Positions 16,786 through 26,304 of a stretch of DNA of 64,000 bases are shown piece after piece. The first letter of the stretch is position 1. The number at the start of each line of letters is the position of its first letter. Under the pieces are notes generated by a model. It was not told the origin of the DNA, made no database searches, and saw only the letters and a list, made by a program, of their open reading frames with translations. A program made the translations under genes and the position numbers. Source of the DNA: Korobacter sp963758505 (lineage in GTDB: Bacteria; Acidobacteriota; Terriglobia; Terriglobales; Acidobacteriaceae); the NCBI GenBank assembly GCA_963758505.1, contig CAVWVJ010000001.1:1240001-1304000 (forward strand), given 5' to 3'.

Positions 16786-17733
16786 ATGAAGACCACTGCC
16801 TTGTCATCGCTTCGCGTCGCTGAAGACATTTCCGATCTGGTTGGCGAAACTCCGGTTCTCCATCTACGCAAGATGGTTCCACCCGATTTCGCCGATATTT
16901 ACGTCAAACTCGAGTACCTCAACCCCGGCGGCAGCATAAAGGACCGTGCCGCACTGGGCATGATCCTGCGGGCGGAACGACAGGGGATCCTCAAACCCGG
17001 ATCCACGATCCTGGAGGCTACGGCAGGAAACACCGGCGTCGGCCTGGCGTTGATCGGCGTCAGTCGCGGGTACAAGGTCATCCTGGCGGTACCGGAAAAA
17101 TTCAGCAAAGAAAAAGCCATGCTGATGGAGGCGCTGGGGGGTGTCGTGCACCGTACGCCCGACGCCGAGGGCATGGAAGGCGCAATTCGCCTGGTGAAGA
17201 AGTTGCGCGATGAGATCCCAGGCTCATGGCTTGCCGGACAGTTCGAGAACCAGGCCAATCCCGATTTCCACTACGAGACGACAGCCCGCGAACTTTGGGA
17301 GCAGATGGGCGGAAGAATCGATGCCATCGCGCTGGGTGCGGGCACGGCCGGAACATTTACCGGTCTCGCGCGTTTCATCAAAGAACGCTCTCCGCAAACC
17401 CATTGCGTTTTAGTGGAGTCGCAGGCCTCGGTTTACGGCGGAGGCAAGAGCGGGCCACACGCGGTCGAAGGCATTGGCGCGAGTTTCATTCCGGATACGT
17501 TCGATCGCAGCGTTTGCGATGAAGTGATTTCAGTCACCGACCGCGATGCCTTCGCCACAATCAAGGATCTGGCTGCCAAAGAGGGCGTGCTTGCCGGATC
17601 GAGCGCCGGAGCCGCGATCTTCGCCGCGTTGAAGATCGCAAAGCGACTGGGTGCGGGAAAGCGCGTTGCGAGCATCATTCCCGACTCTGCCGAGCGCTAT
17701 CTGTCGAAGGATCCATTCCACTTCAACGACTGA
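16786..17733 (+). CDS. PLP-dependent cysteine synthase / cystathionine beta-synthase family
   Basis: A 315-residue fold-type II PLP enzyme. The Schiff-base Lys is Lys52 in LNPGGSIKDRAAL. The phosphate-binding TAGNTG motif lies around 80-86, and the C-terminal GSSAG motif is present. The family includes O-acetylserine sulfhydrylase (cysteine synthase) and cystathionine beta-synthase. The next gene, 100 bases downstream, is a transsulfuration gamma-lyase-like enzyme, which favours a beta-synthase role in reverse transsulfuration (homocysteine plus serine to cystathionine). Sequence alone cannot separate the two activities. No CBS regulatory domain is present. Confidence 0.9.
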   Translation: MKTTALSSLRVAEDISDLVGETPVLHLRKMVPPDFADIYVKLEYLNPGGSIKDRAALGMILRAERQGILKPGSTILEATAGNTGVGLALIGVSRGYKVILAVPEKFSKEKAMLMEALGGVVHRTPDAEGMEGAIRLVKKLRDEIPGSWLAGQFENQANPDFHYETTARELWEQMGGRIDAIALGAGTAGTFTGLARFIKERSPQTHCVLVESQASVYGGGKSGPHAVEGIGASFIPDTFDRSVCDEVISVTDRDAFATIKDLAAKEGVLAGSSAGAAIFAALKIAKRLGAGKRVASIIPDSAERYLSKDPFHFND

Positions 17734-17737
17734 AAAA

Positions 17738-17769
17738 TGAACCACAGAGGTCGCAAAGGAACGCAGAGG
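17738..17769. repeat. Short 'ACAGAGG'-type intergenic repeat
   Basis: Three loosely repeated ~10-base units (ACCACAGAGG, TCGCAAAGGA, ACGCAGAGGT) lie between the two PLP-enzyme genes. Similar 'cacagagg' elements are scattered in many acidobacterial genomes. The function is unknown. Confidence 0.45.
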
Positions 17770-17832
17770 TGCTTTGGGTTTTCGAACCTCGGTGCTATCC
17801 GATTCCGCTGTGGTCAGAAGGTTTTGTAGTCT

Positions 17833-18990
17833 ATGCCCAAGAAAGATTCCGGTTTTTCCACCCGCTGCGTGCACGTAGGACAGGAGCCCGAGAAACTCAC
17901 GGGCTCGGTCGGTGTGCCGATCTACGCAACCTCTACCTACGCCCAGGATGAGCTTGGCAAGCCACGGCTCGGCTACGAGTACTCGCGCGTCAGCAATCCA
18001 ACGCGCGATCGGCTTGAAGCGAACCTCGCATCGCTGGAAGGCGGTGTGGATTCGAAGGTCTTTGCCAGCGGCATGGCCGCGGTGAGCGCCATGTGTTCGC
18101 TGCTCAAGCAGGGCGACCACATTGTCTGCTCGAGCAACGTCTACGGCGGGGTGCCCCGGCTCTTCAACCAGGTGCTGGTGAACGCCGGGCTGGAATTCAC
18201 CTACGTCGATACCTCGGACTTGAAGGCGACGGAACGCGCCATCCGCCGCAGCACGAGGTACGTGTACGTTGAGACGCCCACGAATCCGCTGATGACGTTG
18301 AGCGACATCGCCGCGATCAGCAAGATCGCGCATAAAAAAGGGGCGGAGGTGGTTGTGGACAACACCTTCATGTCGCCGTACTTTCAGCAACCGATTGCGC
18401 TGGGCGCGGACATGGTGCTGCACTCCACGACGAAATTTCTGAACGGACACAGCGACGGTCTCGGCGGCGTGCTGGTTTGCACTACGAACGAGCAGGCGGA
18501 GAAGCTCGCATTCATCCAGAAGTCGGTGGGCGCGATCATGTCTCCCTTTGAGAGCTGGCTGGTGCTGCGCGGGGTGAAGACCCTGGCGATCCGCATGAAG
18601 AAGCACGATGAGAGCGGGCGCGTAGTTGCGGAATTTCTCTCGAAGCAGCGCAAGATCAAGAAGGTCTTTTACCCGGGGCTTGCCTCGCATCCCCAACACG
18701 AACTCGCGAAGAAGCAGATGACCGGCTTTGGGGCGCTGATCACGTTTGAAACCGGATCGCTGGAGAACGCCAAGAAGCTGTTGAAGCGGGTGCGCGTGTG
18801 CACCCTTGGCGAGTCGCTGGGCGGCGTGGAAACGCTGATCTCGCATCCGGCCACCATGACCCACGCAGCGCTGGGCGCGAAGGGAAGAGCCGCGATCGGC
18901 ATTACCGACGGATTGGTACGTATCTCTGTAGGTGTTGAGGATGTCGAGGACATCCTTTCCGATTTGGAGCAGGCAATCTCGGTACTTTAA
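17833..18990 (+). CDS. Cystathionine gamma-lyase/synthase family PLP enzyme
   Basis: A 385-residue Cys/Met-metabolism PLP enzyme (fold type I). The PLP Lys is Lys201 in HSTTKFLNGHSD; the N-terminal YSRVSNPTRDRLE and the DNTF(M)SP motif (about 176-182) are conserved. Members catalyse gamma-elimination of cystathionine to cysteine, gamma-replacement (synthase) or beta-lysis. Pairing with the adjacent beta-synthase-like gene suggests gamma-lyase activity in a homocysteine-to-cysteine route. A Gly or Ser at the key substrate position would need structural comparison. The start ATG lacks a strong ribosome binding site but matches the family. Confidence 0.92.
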   Translation: MPKKDSGFSTRCVHVGQEPEKLTGSVGVPIYATSTYAQDELGKPRLGYEYSRVSNPTRDRLEANLASLEGGVDSKVFASGMAAVSAMCSLLKQGDHIVCSSNVYGGVPRLFNQVLVNAGLEFTYVDTSDLKATERAIRRSTRYVYVETPTNPLMTLSDIAAISKIAHKKGAEVVVDNTFMSPYFQQPIALGADMVLHSTTKFLNGHSDGLGGVLVCTTNEQAEKLAFIQKSVGAIMSPFESWLVLRGVKTLAIRMKKHDESGRVVAEFLSKQRKIKKVFYPGLASHPQHELAKKQMTGFGALITFETGSLENAKKLLKRVRVCTLGESLGGVETLISHPATMTHAALGAKGRAAIGITDGLVRISVGVEDVEDILSDLEQAISVL

Positions 18991-19045
18991 ATCCGCGCCC
19001 CTCTTTCCGGCGTAGGATTACCAGATAGTCCGGAAGGAGGACGTG

Positions 19046-19648
<603 letters not shown>

Positions 19649-19654
19649 ATGGAT

Positions 19655-19693
19655 ATCCAGGTGTTAGGAGCGCTTCCCGGCGCCTGGATTTTG
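19655..19693 (+). terminator. Terminator of the PfpI-family gene
   Basis: A 9-bp stem with one G-T pair (ATCCAGGTG 19655-19663 with CGCCTGGAT 19681-19689) has a 17-base loop and is followed by TTTTG. Confidence 0.65.
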
Positions 19694-19742
19694 AACCCAA
19701 CGACAATTGTCGATTTTTCCAGGTTCGCGTTAACCTAAGAGC

Positions 19743-20534
19743 ATGGGCGCGCCTCCTCGCGAGTGGGACTCTTCCCAATATCATCAGCTCTCCGATCCGC
19801 AATTCCAGTGGGGATTGAAGGTATTGGAACGTCTCGACCTGCGGGGCGACGAAACCGTTCTGGATGCGGGATGCGGGACTGGGCGCGTGACCGCCGAACT
19901 GGCGCGGCGGTTGCCGCAAGGTCAGGTGATCGCCTCCGATGTCTCGGAGAACATGCTGCGCAGCGCCCGCGAATACCTGGAACCGCAGTTTGGAGAGCGG
20001 GTCAGCTTTCTGCATGCCGATATGACCGACCTGCCGCTGGAGGGCGAGATCGACGTCATCTTCAGCACGGCGGCGTTTCACTGGGTGAAGGACCACGACA
20101 CGTTGTTTCGCAGCCTCTTCCGGGCTCTGCATGGGAAGGGCAAGATCGTCGCGCAATGCGGCGGCGGCCCGAACCTCGACATGACCTATCTTCGGGCGCG
20201 AGAGATCATCCTCGATCGGCCGGACCTTGCGCCTTATTTCGACAGCTTTCGCGAGCCGGTGCATTTCGCGGCCCCGGAGCTGACCACAGGACGTCTGCGC
20301 CGGGTAGGTTTCGCCGACGCTGAGGCCTGGCTGGAGCCGATGCCCACGACGCTTCCCGATCCCCAAAAGTTTCGCGATTTCCTGCGGACGGTTGTGCTGC
20401 GCGCGCATGTGGCCAAGTTGCCGGCGGAAGCGGCCGAGTATCTCCTGGACCAGATGACGGAGCTGGCAGCGGAGGACGACCCGGCGTTCACGCTCGATTA
20501 CTGGCGGCTGAATATTACGGCTAAGAAAGCTTAG
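19743..20534 (+). CDS. SAM-dependent methyltransferase, trans-aconitate 2-methyltransferase-like
   Basis: A 263-residue class I methyltransferase. Motif I VLDAGCGTGRVT (39-50) binds S-adenosylmethionine; the acidic loop VIASDVSENML and the FSTAAFHWV segment match the Tam (trans-aconitate methyltransferase) and related malonyl-ACP methyltransferase (BioC-like) subgroup, as does the N-terminal WDSSQYHQLSDPQFQWG. The family esterifies small carboxylates. The true substrate is not determinable. It is convergent with cutA, with only three bases between the stop codons. Confidence 0.85.
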   Translation: MGAPPREWDSSQYHQLSDPQFQWGLKVLERLDLRGDETVLDAGCGTGRVTAELARRLPQGQVIASDVSENMLRSAREYLEPQFGERVSFLHADMTDLPLEGEIDVIFSTAAFHWVKDHDTLFRSLFRALHGKGKIVAQCGGGPNLDMTYLRAREIILDRPDLAPYFDSFREPVHFAAPELTTGRLRRVGFADAEAWLEPMPTTLPDPQKFRDFLRTVVLRAHVAKLPAEAAEYLLDQMTELAAEDDPAFTLDYWRLNITAKKA

Positions 20535-20537
20535 CGA

Positions 20538-20855
20538 TTACCGCAGGCTGTCGCGGATCCACGCCAGGTAGGCTTCGCTGCCGCCCTCCACTGCGAGCAC
20601 CACGAATTCCGGCAGCTCGTAGGGGTGCATCGCGAACAGGCGCTCGCGGAGGGAATCCACCTTGTCTGCCGTGGTCTTGATCATCAGGACATATTCGAGC
20701 GATTGTTCGAGCTTGCCTTGCCACCAATATATCGATTCCACCGCCGGAGCGACATTGACGCAGGCGGCAAGCTTTTCCTCCACGAGGGTGCGGGCGATCG
20801 TCATCGCGGTCTCGTGCAGTGCCACGGTGGTGAGAATGATGCGCGCCTCGGTCAT
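20538..20855 (-). CDS. cutA: Divalent-cation tolerance protein CutA
   Basis: A 105-residue trimeric ferredoxin-like protein. The segment EEKLAACVNVAPAVESIYWWQGKLEQ is the CutA signature, with Cys32. The length matches the family. CutA was linked to copper tolerance in E. coli; its molecular role remains unclear. The ATG at 20855 gives the usual N-terminus (ARIILTTV strand directly after it); a start at 20891 would add 12 residues. It is divergent from the phosphohexomutase gene. Confidence 0.95.
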   Translation of the reverse strand: MTEARIILTTVALHETAMTIARTLVEEKLAACVNVAPAVESIYWWQGKLEQSLEYVLMIKTTADKVDSLRERLFAMHPYELPEFVVLAVEGGSEAYLAWIRDSLR

Positions 20856-20967
20856 CGATTGATTCTCAGCCTTCCACAGCTCTCGAGGCAAGACGAGGCG
20901 CTACAATATCGCTTCGGTCCGCAGAGCAATCAAACCCGTCTGTTGTTATCGGCAACTAAGGCAAAGA

Positions 20968-22374
20968 ATGGCCACACAAATTAAGTTTGGAACCTCGGGA
21001 TGGCGTGCCATCGTCGCCGAGGAGTTCACCTTCGCGAACGTGCGCCGCGCGGTTACCGGTATCGCGCGCTATGTCTCGAAACAAAGTGCGAATCCAACCC
21101 TCATCGTCGGCCGCGACCCTCGTTTTCTTGGTGAGACCTTCGTCGAGATCGCTGCGGGTATTCTTTCCGCGCATGGCGTGAGGCCGCTGGTGATCGGCGA
21201 TCCTGCCCCGACGCCGGCCATCTCGTGGGAGATCATGCGACGCAAGACGGGCGGCGCGATCAACTTCACCGCCTCGCATAATCCGCCGGAGTACAACGGC
21301 ATCAAGTACTCCACGCCGGATGGCGCGCCGGCGCTGCCGGAGGCGACCCAGCAGATCGAGGCCGAAATCGCTGCGTTGGGTGAATCGGTGGATCCGGTGA
21401 AGCCGAGCGATCAAGATCCCAAGCCGGAAACGATTGATGTCAAGGAACACTATCTTGCGCGCCTGAAGGAAGTGATCGACCTCGGGGCGATCAAAAAATC
21501 CGGGCTGAAGGTGGTCTACGACCCGCTCTGGGGCGCGGCTCGCGGCTATCCTGACTCGCTTCTGCGCGACGCCGGGATCGGGGTGGCGACGGTGCACGAT
21601 ACCCGGGACGTGCTCTTCGGCGGACACGCGCCGGAACCCGACGGCCACCTGCTCAACGAAATGCGGGCCAAGATGAAAGAAACGGGCGCGGCGATCGGGA
21701 TCGCCACCGACGGGGATGCCGACCGCTTTGGCATTGTCGATGCTGACGGAACTTTCATCCAGCCGAACTACATCATCGCGCTGCTGTTCGATTACCTCGT
21801 CGAAACGCGGGGCTGGAAAAATGGCGTCGCCAAGTCGGTGGCGACCACCAACCTGGTCAACGCACTCGCCGACTATCACAAGGTCGAGTTACATGAGACG
21901 CCGGTTGGCTTCAAGTACATCGGCGAGCTGATCAAGCAGGACAAGATCGCCATCGGGGGCGAAGAAAGTGCGGGCCTCTCGATCCGCCATCACGTTCCGG
22001 AAAAGGATGGCGTTCTCGCGGGCCTGCTTTGCTGCGAGATGGTGGCGCGTCGTGGAAAGCCTATCGGAGCACAATTACAGGAATTATTTGGCAAGGTTGG
22101 TTCCTTCTACCCTGAAAGACAGAACTTCCACTTGACGCCGGAAGTCAAAGAGAAGTTCACTACAAAAATGAAGTCTGCGCCGAAAGAGTTCGGTGGGAAG
22201 CATGTCGCCGACATCAATCGCAAAGACGGCGTGAAGCTGGTTCTCGACGACGGTTCCTGGGTGTGCTATCGCGTAAGCGGCACCGAACCGGTCGTAAGGG
22301 CCTACACCGAGGCACGGAGCCAGGAAGGACTCAAGCAGCTTAGCGATGCCGCCAAGCAGTTTGTATTCGAATAG
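20968..22374 (+). CDS. Phosphoglucomutase/phosphomannomutase family protein
   Basis: A 468-residue alpha-D-phosphohexomutase that interconverts 1- and 6-phosphosugars. All four domain signatures are present: the phosphoserine loop TASHNPPEYNG (Ser103), the Mg-binding loop DGDADR (248-253), the sugar-binding GGEESAG, and the phosphate-binding YRVSGTEPVVR near the C-terminus. Whether glucose, mannose or glucosamine phosphate is preferred cannot be stated. AAGGCAAAG precedes the ATG. An FtsB-like gene follows three bases after the stop, so the two are probably co-transcribed. Confidence 0.94.
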   Translation: MATQIKFGTSGWRAIVAEEFTFANVRRAVTGIARYVSKQSANPTLIVGRDPRFLGETFVEIAAGILSAHGVRPLVIGDPAPTPAISWEIMRRKTGGAINFTASHNPPEYNGIKYSTPDGAPALPEATQQIEAEIAALGESVDPVKPSDQDPKPETIDVKEHYLARLKEVIDLGAIKKSGLKVVYDPLWGAARGYPDSLLRDAGIGVATVHDTRDVLFGGHAPEPDGHLLNEMRAKMKETGAAIGIATDGDADRFGIVDADGTFIQPNYIIALLFDYLVETRGWKNGVAKSVATTNLVNALADYHKVELHETPVGFKYIGELIKQDKIAIGGEESAGLSIRHHVPEKDGVLAGLLCCEMVARRGKPIGAQLQELFGKVGSFYPERQNFHLTPEVKEKFTTKMKSAPKEFGGKHVADINRKDGVKLVLDDGSWVCYRVSGTEPVVRAYTEARSQEGLKQLSDAAKQFVFE

Positions 22375-22377
22375 AAG

Positions 22378-22740
22378 ATGACGTTTGCAGAGCAGTGCAG
22401 AGAAGTTTACGAGCAGTGGAGACGCAAGGCGGCCCTCGTCGCCACCGTGCTGTTCACCTGCGTCATTTTTTACCACGTGGTATTCGGAGCCAACGGTTGG
22501 GTGGTTTACCAAAAGAAGAAAGTCGAGTATCGGCAACTGCAAGATAATTTGCAGAAGCTGACCCAGGAGAACGAAGGGCTGCAGAAGGATGTAAAGGGGC
22601 TGAAATCCGATAAAGCCGCCATTGAGCGGGAGGCCCGCGAACAACTCCACTACACCCGTCCCGGCGAGGTCGTGTACGTGATGCCGGCTCCCACGGGCGC
22701 CAATCCGCCGCCTGAAGCTGCCACCGCAGAGAAGCATTAA
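22378..22740 (+). CDS. Septum formation initiator FtsB/DivIC-like protein
   Basis: A 120-residue bitopic protein: a short cytoplasmic N-terminus, one transmembrane helix (about 19-37), then a periplasmic coiled coil (about 45-88) with the conserved segment EREAREQLHYTRPGEVVYVMP. This matches the FtsB/DivIC family that joins FtsL and FtsQ in the divisome. It starts three bases after the phosphohexomutase stop. In Acidobacteriota ftsB is often away from other division genes, as here; ftsK is about 6 kb downstream. Confidence 0.9.
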   Translation: MTFAEQCREVYEQWRRKAALVATVLFTCVIFYHVVFGANGWVVYQKKKVEYRQLQDNLQKLTQENEGLQKDVKGLKSDKAAIEREAREQLHYTRPGEVVYVMPAPTGANPPPEAATAEKH

Positions 22741-22891
22741 ATCTTAGGTTTAGCGCCTATCCTCCAAGTAAAGCTTGAAGGCCTGTGAGTTTTGCGTCGC
22801 TGGCGTTCCGCTGGGGCCGTGTGATATCACACTGAGGTGGCTGAGCGTGAGTAACTCGGCGACACGCACGGGATAATCCCAGGAGATCAAA

Positions 22892-23212
22892 ATGAAAAAG
22901 CTCGGATTCGCGATCTGTCTCTGTATGTTTTTCAGCGTTGTGGCCTCCGCCAAAGACGGCACGTGGGCTGGTTGGATCAGCGATTCCCGGTGTGGCGCCA
23001 AGGGAGCAAATGCGGCCCACGAAGGCTGCACGAAGAAGTGCGTTGCGAGCGGCGAGAAGCCGGTCCTGGTGACCGATGGCGATGGTAAGGTCGTAGCCAT
23101 CGATAACCCGGATGCCGTGAAAGACCAGTTGGGCAAGCACGTGGAAGTGAAAGGCGCCCTCGCGAACGGTTCGGTTCACGTGAAGTCGGTGAGCGAAGTG
23201 GCACAGAAGTAG
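22892..23212 (+). CDS. Small secreted protein with conserved GWISDSRCG motif, function unknown
   Basis: A 106-residue protein with a signal peptide (cleavage after VASA, about residue 20). The mature part begins DGTWAGWISDSRCGAKGANAA, followed by a second Cys pair in HEGCTKKC, so four Cys residues (counting SRCG) are closely spaced, and then a small beta-rich region. Similar short periplasmic proteins recur in Acidobacteriota, but I know of no function. AGGAGATCAAA precedes the ATG, a good ribosome binding site. It is likely single-gene, though a LysE exporter follows 18 bases later on the same strand. Confidence 0.75.
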   Translation: MKKLGFAICLCMFFSVVASAKDGTWAGWISDSRCGAKGANAAHEGCTKKCVASGEKPVLVTDGDGKVVAIDNPDAVKDQLGKHVEVKGALANGSVHVKSVSEVAQK

Positions 23213-23230
23213 ATTTCGGAACGAGACTCA

Positions 23231-23866
23231 ATGTCGATGCATTTGTACATGGCGTTCGTGCTGACGAGCGCCATTGTTATCTGCACCCCCGGACCGACGG
23301 TGCTGATGGTGATTGCCGACGCCCTGGCGCACCACAAGCGCCACGCCTGGAGCACCGTCCTGGGCGTGGGGGCGGGCGACCTGGTCGGGATGACGCTTTC
23401 GCTGGCTGGTGCCGGGGCGGTGTTGCGCGCCTCGGAGGCGGCCTTCACGGTGCTGAAGGTGATCGGCGGACTGTATCTGATCTATCTTGGCGCACGATCG
23501 GTCTTTTCTGCTCGCTATCGCGCGGCAGACGCAGCCGAATACGAAACGGAGATGGCTTCGCGCAGTGCTTCGGCACGATTCTCCCAGGCGTTCACGGTTA
23601 CGGTCACAAATCCCAAGCTGATTTTGTTCTTCGTAGCTTTCGTGCCGCAGTTCATCTCGGCCGCAGGGTCGTTCTTCTACCAATCGTTGCTCTATATTGC
23701 AACGTTCGACGTGATGGCAATGGTGAATGCCACGCTCTACGCTTTCCTGGCGAGGTCGGCGGGACGCAGGCTCACGAGTCCGAGAACGCAAAGGCACGTG
23801 GGCTATGCGAGCGGGGGAATCCTGATCGCGGCTGGAACTCTGGTGCTGGCGTTACGGATCCACTGA
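23231..23866 (+). CDS. LysE/RhtB family amino-acid exporter
   Basis: A 211-residue inner-membrane protein with about six transmembrane helices. The N-terminal CTPGPTVLMVIADALAH matches the conserved LysE/RhtB signature, and GGLYLIYLGARSVFS and TNPKLILFFVAFVPQF are typical. Members export amino acids such as lysine, threonine or homoserine lactone; the substrate is not predictable. An ATG six bases downstream (23237) is an alternative start. It is convergent with the DUF4382-like lipoprotein gene, with only six bases between them. Confidence 0.93.
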   Translation: MSMHLYMAFVLTSAIVICTPGPTVLMVIADALAHHKRHAWSTVLGVGAGDLVGMTLSLAGAGAVLRASEAAFTVLKVIGGLYLIYLGARSVFSARYRAADAAEYETEMASRSASARFSQAFTVTVTNPKLILFFVAFVPQFISAAGSFFYQSLLYIATFDVMAMVNATLYAFLARSAGRRLTSPRTQRHVGYASGGILIAAGTLVLALRIH

Positions 23867-23872
23867 TCGGCG

Positions 23873-25336
23873 CTACTGCGGCACTCCGTCAAGAATGCGA
23901 TCGGCAACCAGCCGCAGGGTTCCGGCGTCGTTGAAGAGCAGGCCATGGAAACGGGCGGTTGAGCCGGCGGTCAAGGGCGTGGTCGTGTTGATGGCGGTCG
24001 AAGAATTGACATACACGGAGACGGCGTTCGCCGCCGGGAGGATGCGGTCCACTACTCCTGATCCAGGGCTGTTCAACTGGACGATGGTGTCGTAATCCGC
24101 CAGGAAGACGGTATAGACCGTGTAGCTCCCACTGCTGGCTACGCTTGCAATTTGCGCGTCGATAAGCTGGGGGGTGAGTGTCAGGCTGGTCGCCTTGGTA
24201 AAAATCCCACCGCTGTAAGAAATCTGTCCCGAACCAACCACAACATTTTGGCCGGCTGCCAGGGTGTTGCTCGTGAATACCGCTGGAAAGGGCAACGACG
24301 TCAGGTAAGGCGCCTGTGCGGATATCTGAAACCTGGTGGAGCTGTCATACACATAAGCCGATCCAAAGCCGGTCGGTAGCGCAGAGAGGTCGGTGCCTTG
24401 CTGCTGCAGAGAACCGAATGAAATGCGGCTCGCCGAAGGATCGACTTGCATGACCAGGCCTGTCCCGACGTTGGTAGCGCCGGGATCCTGGAGAACTTCG
24501 ATTCTTGTAGCGGCATAAGACCCGTCGGCTTGCAGGGCGAGATCCAGAGCAACGAAGTTTCCTACCGCCAACGAGGAGGCGGAAGTTATTCCCTCAAACT
24601 GGGTCGAGGCATTCACTCCCACGGTAAAGGTTGGGCTGCTCGTGGTGGGCAAGCCTGCCTGGATGAAAGTGATGGTCTGTCCGGCGGCGTCGACGCTCGA
24701 GATCTGTCCGGGAATCCCATAGCATCTGCCGATGCTCGAATTCGCCTGTAGCGGCACAGCGAAGGTGGAAACACGAAACGTAGGCTGGATGGTGTACGTG
24801 CTGGGATTGGGATTGTATCCGTTGAGCGTAGCGGACGCGGAGACATCAAGGTCGAGGTCCAGCCCCATTGCATTGCCGGTGATCGCAAGTGGATGGGCGA
24901 GTTGGACAACGGCGTTTGCGGTCGATCCGGAGTAGGCATCGGTCGAGGTATAGAGGCCCTGCAACGGGTCCATGTGGAGATAGGTGAACCCGGCATTCGA
25001 GACGGAGACGGTTGCAGACGTATATGTGCCTTGGGGAACGGAGACCGTGAGGAGCGGAGAAGAGCTTCCGTTCCACGGCATGAATTGCAGCATGACCGGA
25101 GTATTGGTCAGAGAGACGGTTTTCCCCGCGCTGGTCGTTAGGGAAATCTGGTTAACGGTCATATTGAAAGAGACGTATTGATCATTCCCCGTGCTGGAGA
25201 ACTGGACTCCAACCGTCGTGTTTCCCTGCGGTGGAGGAGGTGTTTGTTGCAGGGATTTGGAAGAGCCGCAGCTCGTGAAAAGAAGGGAAGCAGCGAGTAC
25301 CAGTGAAAGAGCGAACAGCCTGTAAACAATGTTCAT
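23873..25336 (-). CDS. DUF4382-like beta-rich lipoprotein
   Basis: A 487-residue exported protein with signal peptide and lipobox LFTSC (Cys23). The first part (about 40-200), with VGVQFSSTG..., VSVPQGTYTSATVSVSNAG and AITGNAMGLDLDLDV, resembles DUF4382. The remainder contains several beta-strand units with repeated GxxVxVGSG- and VDPSASRISFG-type turns, suggestive of DUF5666-like repeats. It is Ser/Thr-rich and low in charge. Such lipoproteins are abundant in Acidobacteriota and probably face the periplasm or outer surface. The function is unknown, and no operon partner is evident. Confidence 0.78.
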   Translation of the reverse strand: MNIVYRLFALSLVLAASLLFTSCGSSKSLQQTPPPPQGNTTVGVQFSSTGNDQYVSFNMTVNQISLTTSAGKTVSLTNTPVMLQFMPWNGSSSPLLTVSVPQGTYTSATVSVSNAGFTYLHMDPLQGLYTSTDAYSGSTANAVVQLAHPLAITGNAMGLDLDLDVSASATLNGYNPNPSTYTIQPTFRVSTFAVPLQANSSIGRCYGIPGQISSVDAAGQTITFIQAGLPTTSSPTFTVGVNASTQFEGITSASSLAVGNFVALDLALQADGSYAATRIEVLQDPGATNVGTGLVMQVDPSASRISFGSLQQQGTDLSALPTGFGSAYVYDSSTRFQISAQAPYLTSLPFPAVFTSNTLAAGQNVVVGSGQISYSGGIFTKATSLTLTPQLIDAQIASVASSGSYTVYTVFLADYDTIVQLNSPGSGVVDRILPAANAVSVYVNSSTAINTTTPLTAGSTARFHGLLFNDAGTLRLVADRILDGVPQ

Positions 25337-25476
25337 AAGCCCGCCCGAAGAGGTGAGAGTTCCACGTCCTCGGGCAAGGTATCACGGGACTAAAGGGAGT
25401 GTCACTCGATGCGTCCAGAAAGTGTGGGAAGGCGTAGTCTGAAACCATTCTGGAACTATAGCGTCTGAAGTGCAGG

Positions 25477-26247
25477 CTATCGCGAAACGCCCTCCAGCGG
25501 CGAGCTGGCGGTGGCATAGAGTTTCTTGGCCATGCGTCCGGCGAGATAAGCCTGGCGACCGGCTAACACGGCGTTCTTCATAGCTTCCGCCATTAGAACC
25601 GGATCCTGCGCGCCGGCGATGCCGGTATTCATGAGCACGGCATCTGCGCCCAACTCCAGTGCGATGGCTGCGTCGCTCGCTGTGCCGACGCCCGCATCCA
25701 CGATGAGAGGAACGGTCGTAATCATCTCGCGCAAAATGCTCATGCTGGCGCGGTTCTGGATTCCTAATCCGCTGCCGATGGGAGCCCCGAGCGGCATAAT
25801 CGCCGAAGCTCCCGCATCAAGAAGCCGAAGTGCGACAACCGGATCGTCCGAGGTGTAGGGAAGAACCGTGAAGCCTTCTTTCACCAGTACGCGCGTCGCC
25901 TCGATGGTGGCCTGCACGTCAGGGAACAGCGTTTTCTGGTCGCCGATGACTTCGATCTTCACCCAATCGCTCAGGCCGACTTCGCGCCCCAGGCGCGCCG
26001 TGCGGATGGCTTCGTCGGCGGTGTAGCAGCCGGCGGTATTGGGCAGTAAGAAATATTTCTGTGGATCGATGAAGTCGAGTAACGATTCCTTGCTGCGGTC
26101 GAGATTTACCCGCCGCACCGCGACGGTTACCATTTCCGCGCCGCTGGCGGCAATAGCCCGCGCCGTCTCGTGCCCGCTTTTATATTTGCCCGTGCCGACG
26201 ATCAACCGTGAAGAGAACGCTCTGCCTGCGATGACCAAGGAGTCCAT
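25477..26247 (-). CDS. thiG: Thiazole synthase ThiG
   Basis: Forms the thiazole phosphate moiety of thiamine from 1-deoxy-D-xylulose 5-phosphate, dehydroglycine and ThiS thiocarboxylate. At 256 residues it has the TIM-barrel signatures SRLIVGTGKY, LLPNTAGCYTADEAI and DWVKIEVIGD, with the Schiff-base Lys at residue 98, and the C-terminal GVGTASDAAIALELGADAVLMNTGIAGA phosphate site. The ATG at 26247 is chosen because preceding codons are unlike the family. No thiS, thiE, thiF, thiH/O or TPP riboswitch is visible nearby, so the pathway genes must lie elsewhere. Confidence 0.95.
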   Translation of the reverse strand: MDSLVIAGRAFSSRLIVGTGKYKSGHETARAIAASGAEMVTVAVRRVNLDRSKESLLDFIDPQKYFLLPNTAGCYTADEAIRTARLGREVGLSDWVKIEVIGDQKTLFPDVQATIEATRVLVKEGFTVLPYTSDDPVVALRLLDAGASAIMPLGAPIGSGLGIQNRASMSILREMITTVPLIVDAGVGTASDAAIALELGADAVLMNTGIAGAQDPVLMAEAMKNAVLAGRQAYLAGRMAKKLYATASSPLEGVSR

Positions 26248-26304
26248 GGAAACATTGTAATCAGCCAGGCAGAGCGGTGCACGGTCATGCGTCACATTTG
26301 GTCG

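Noticed and set aside
17530..18864. Open frame of 444 codons antisense to the transsulfuration genes
   Set aside because: It spans two real genes and their gap on the other strand; there is no domain and no start signal.
26248..26304. TPP riboswitch upstream of thiG
   Set aside because: Only about 57 bases separate thiG from the ASST-like gene, too short for the element, and no thi-box (CTGAGA-type) sequence is seen.
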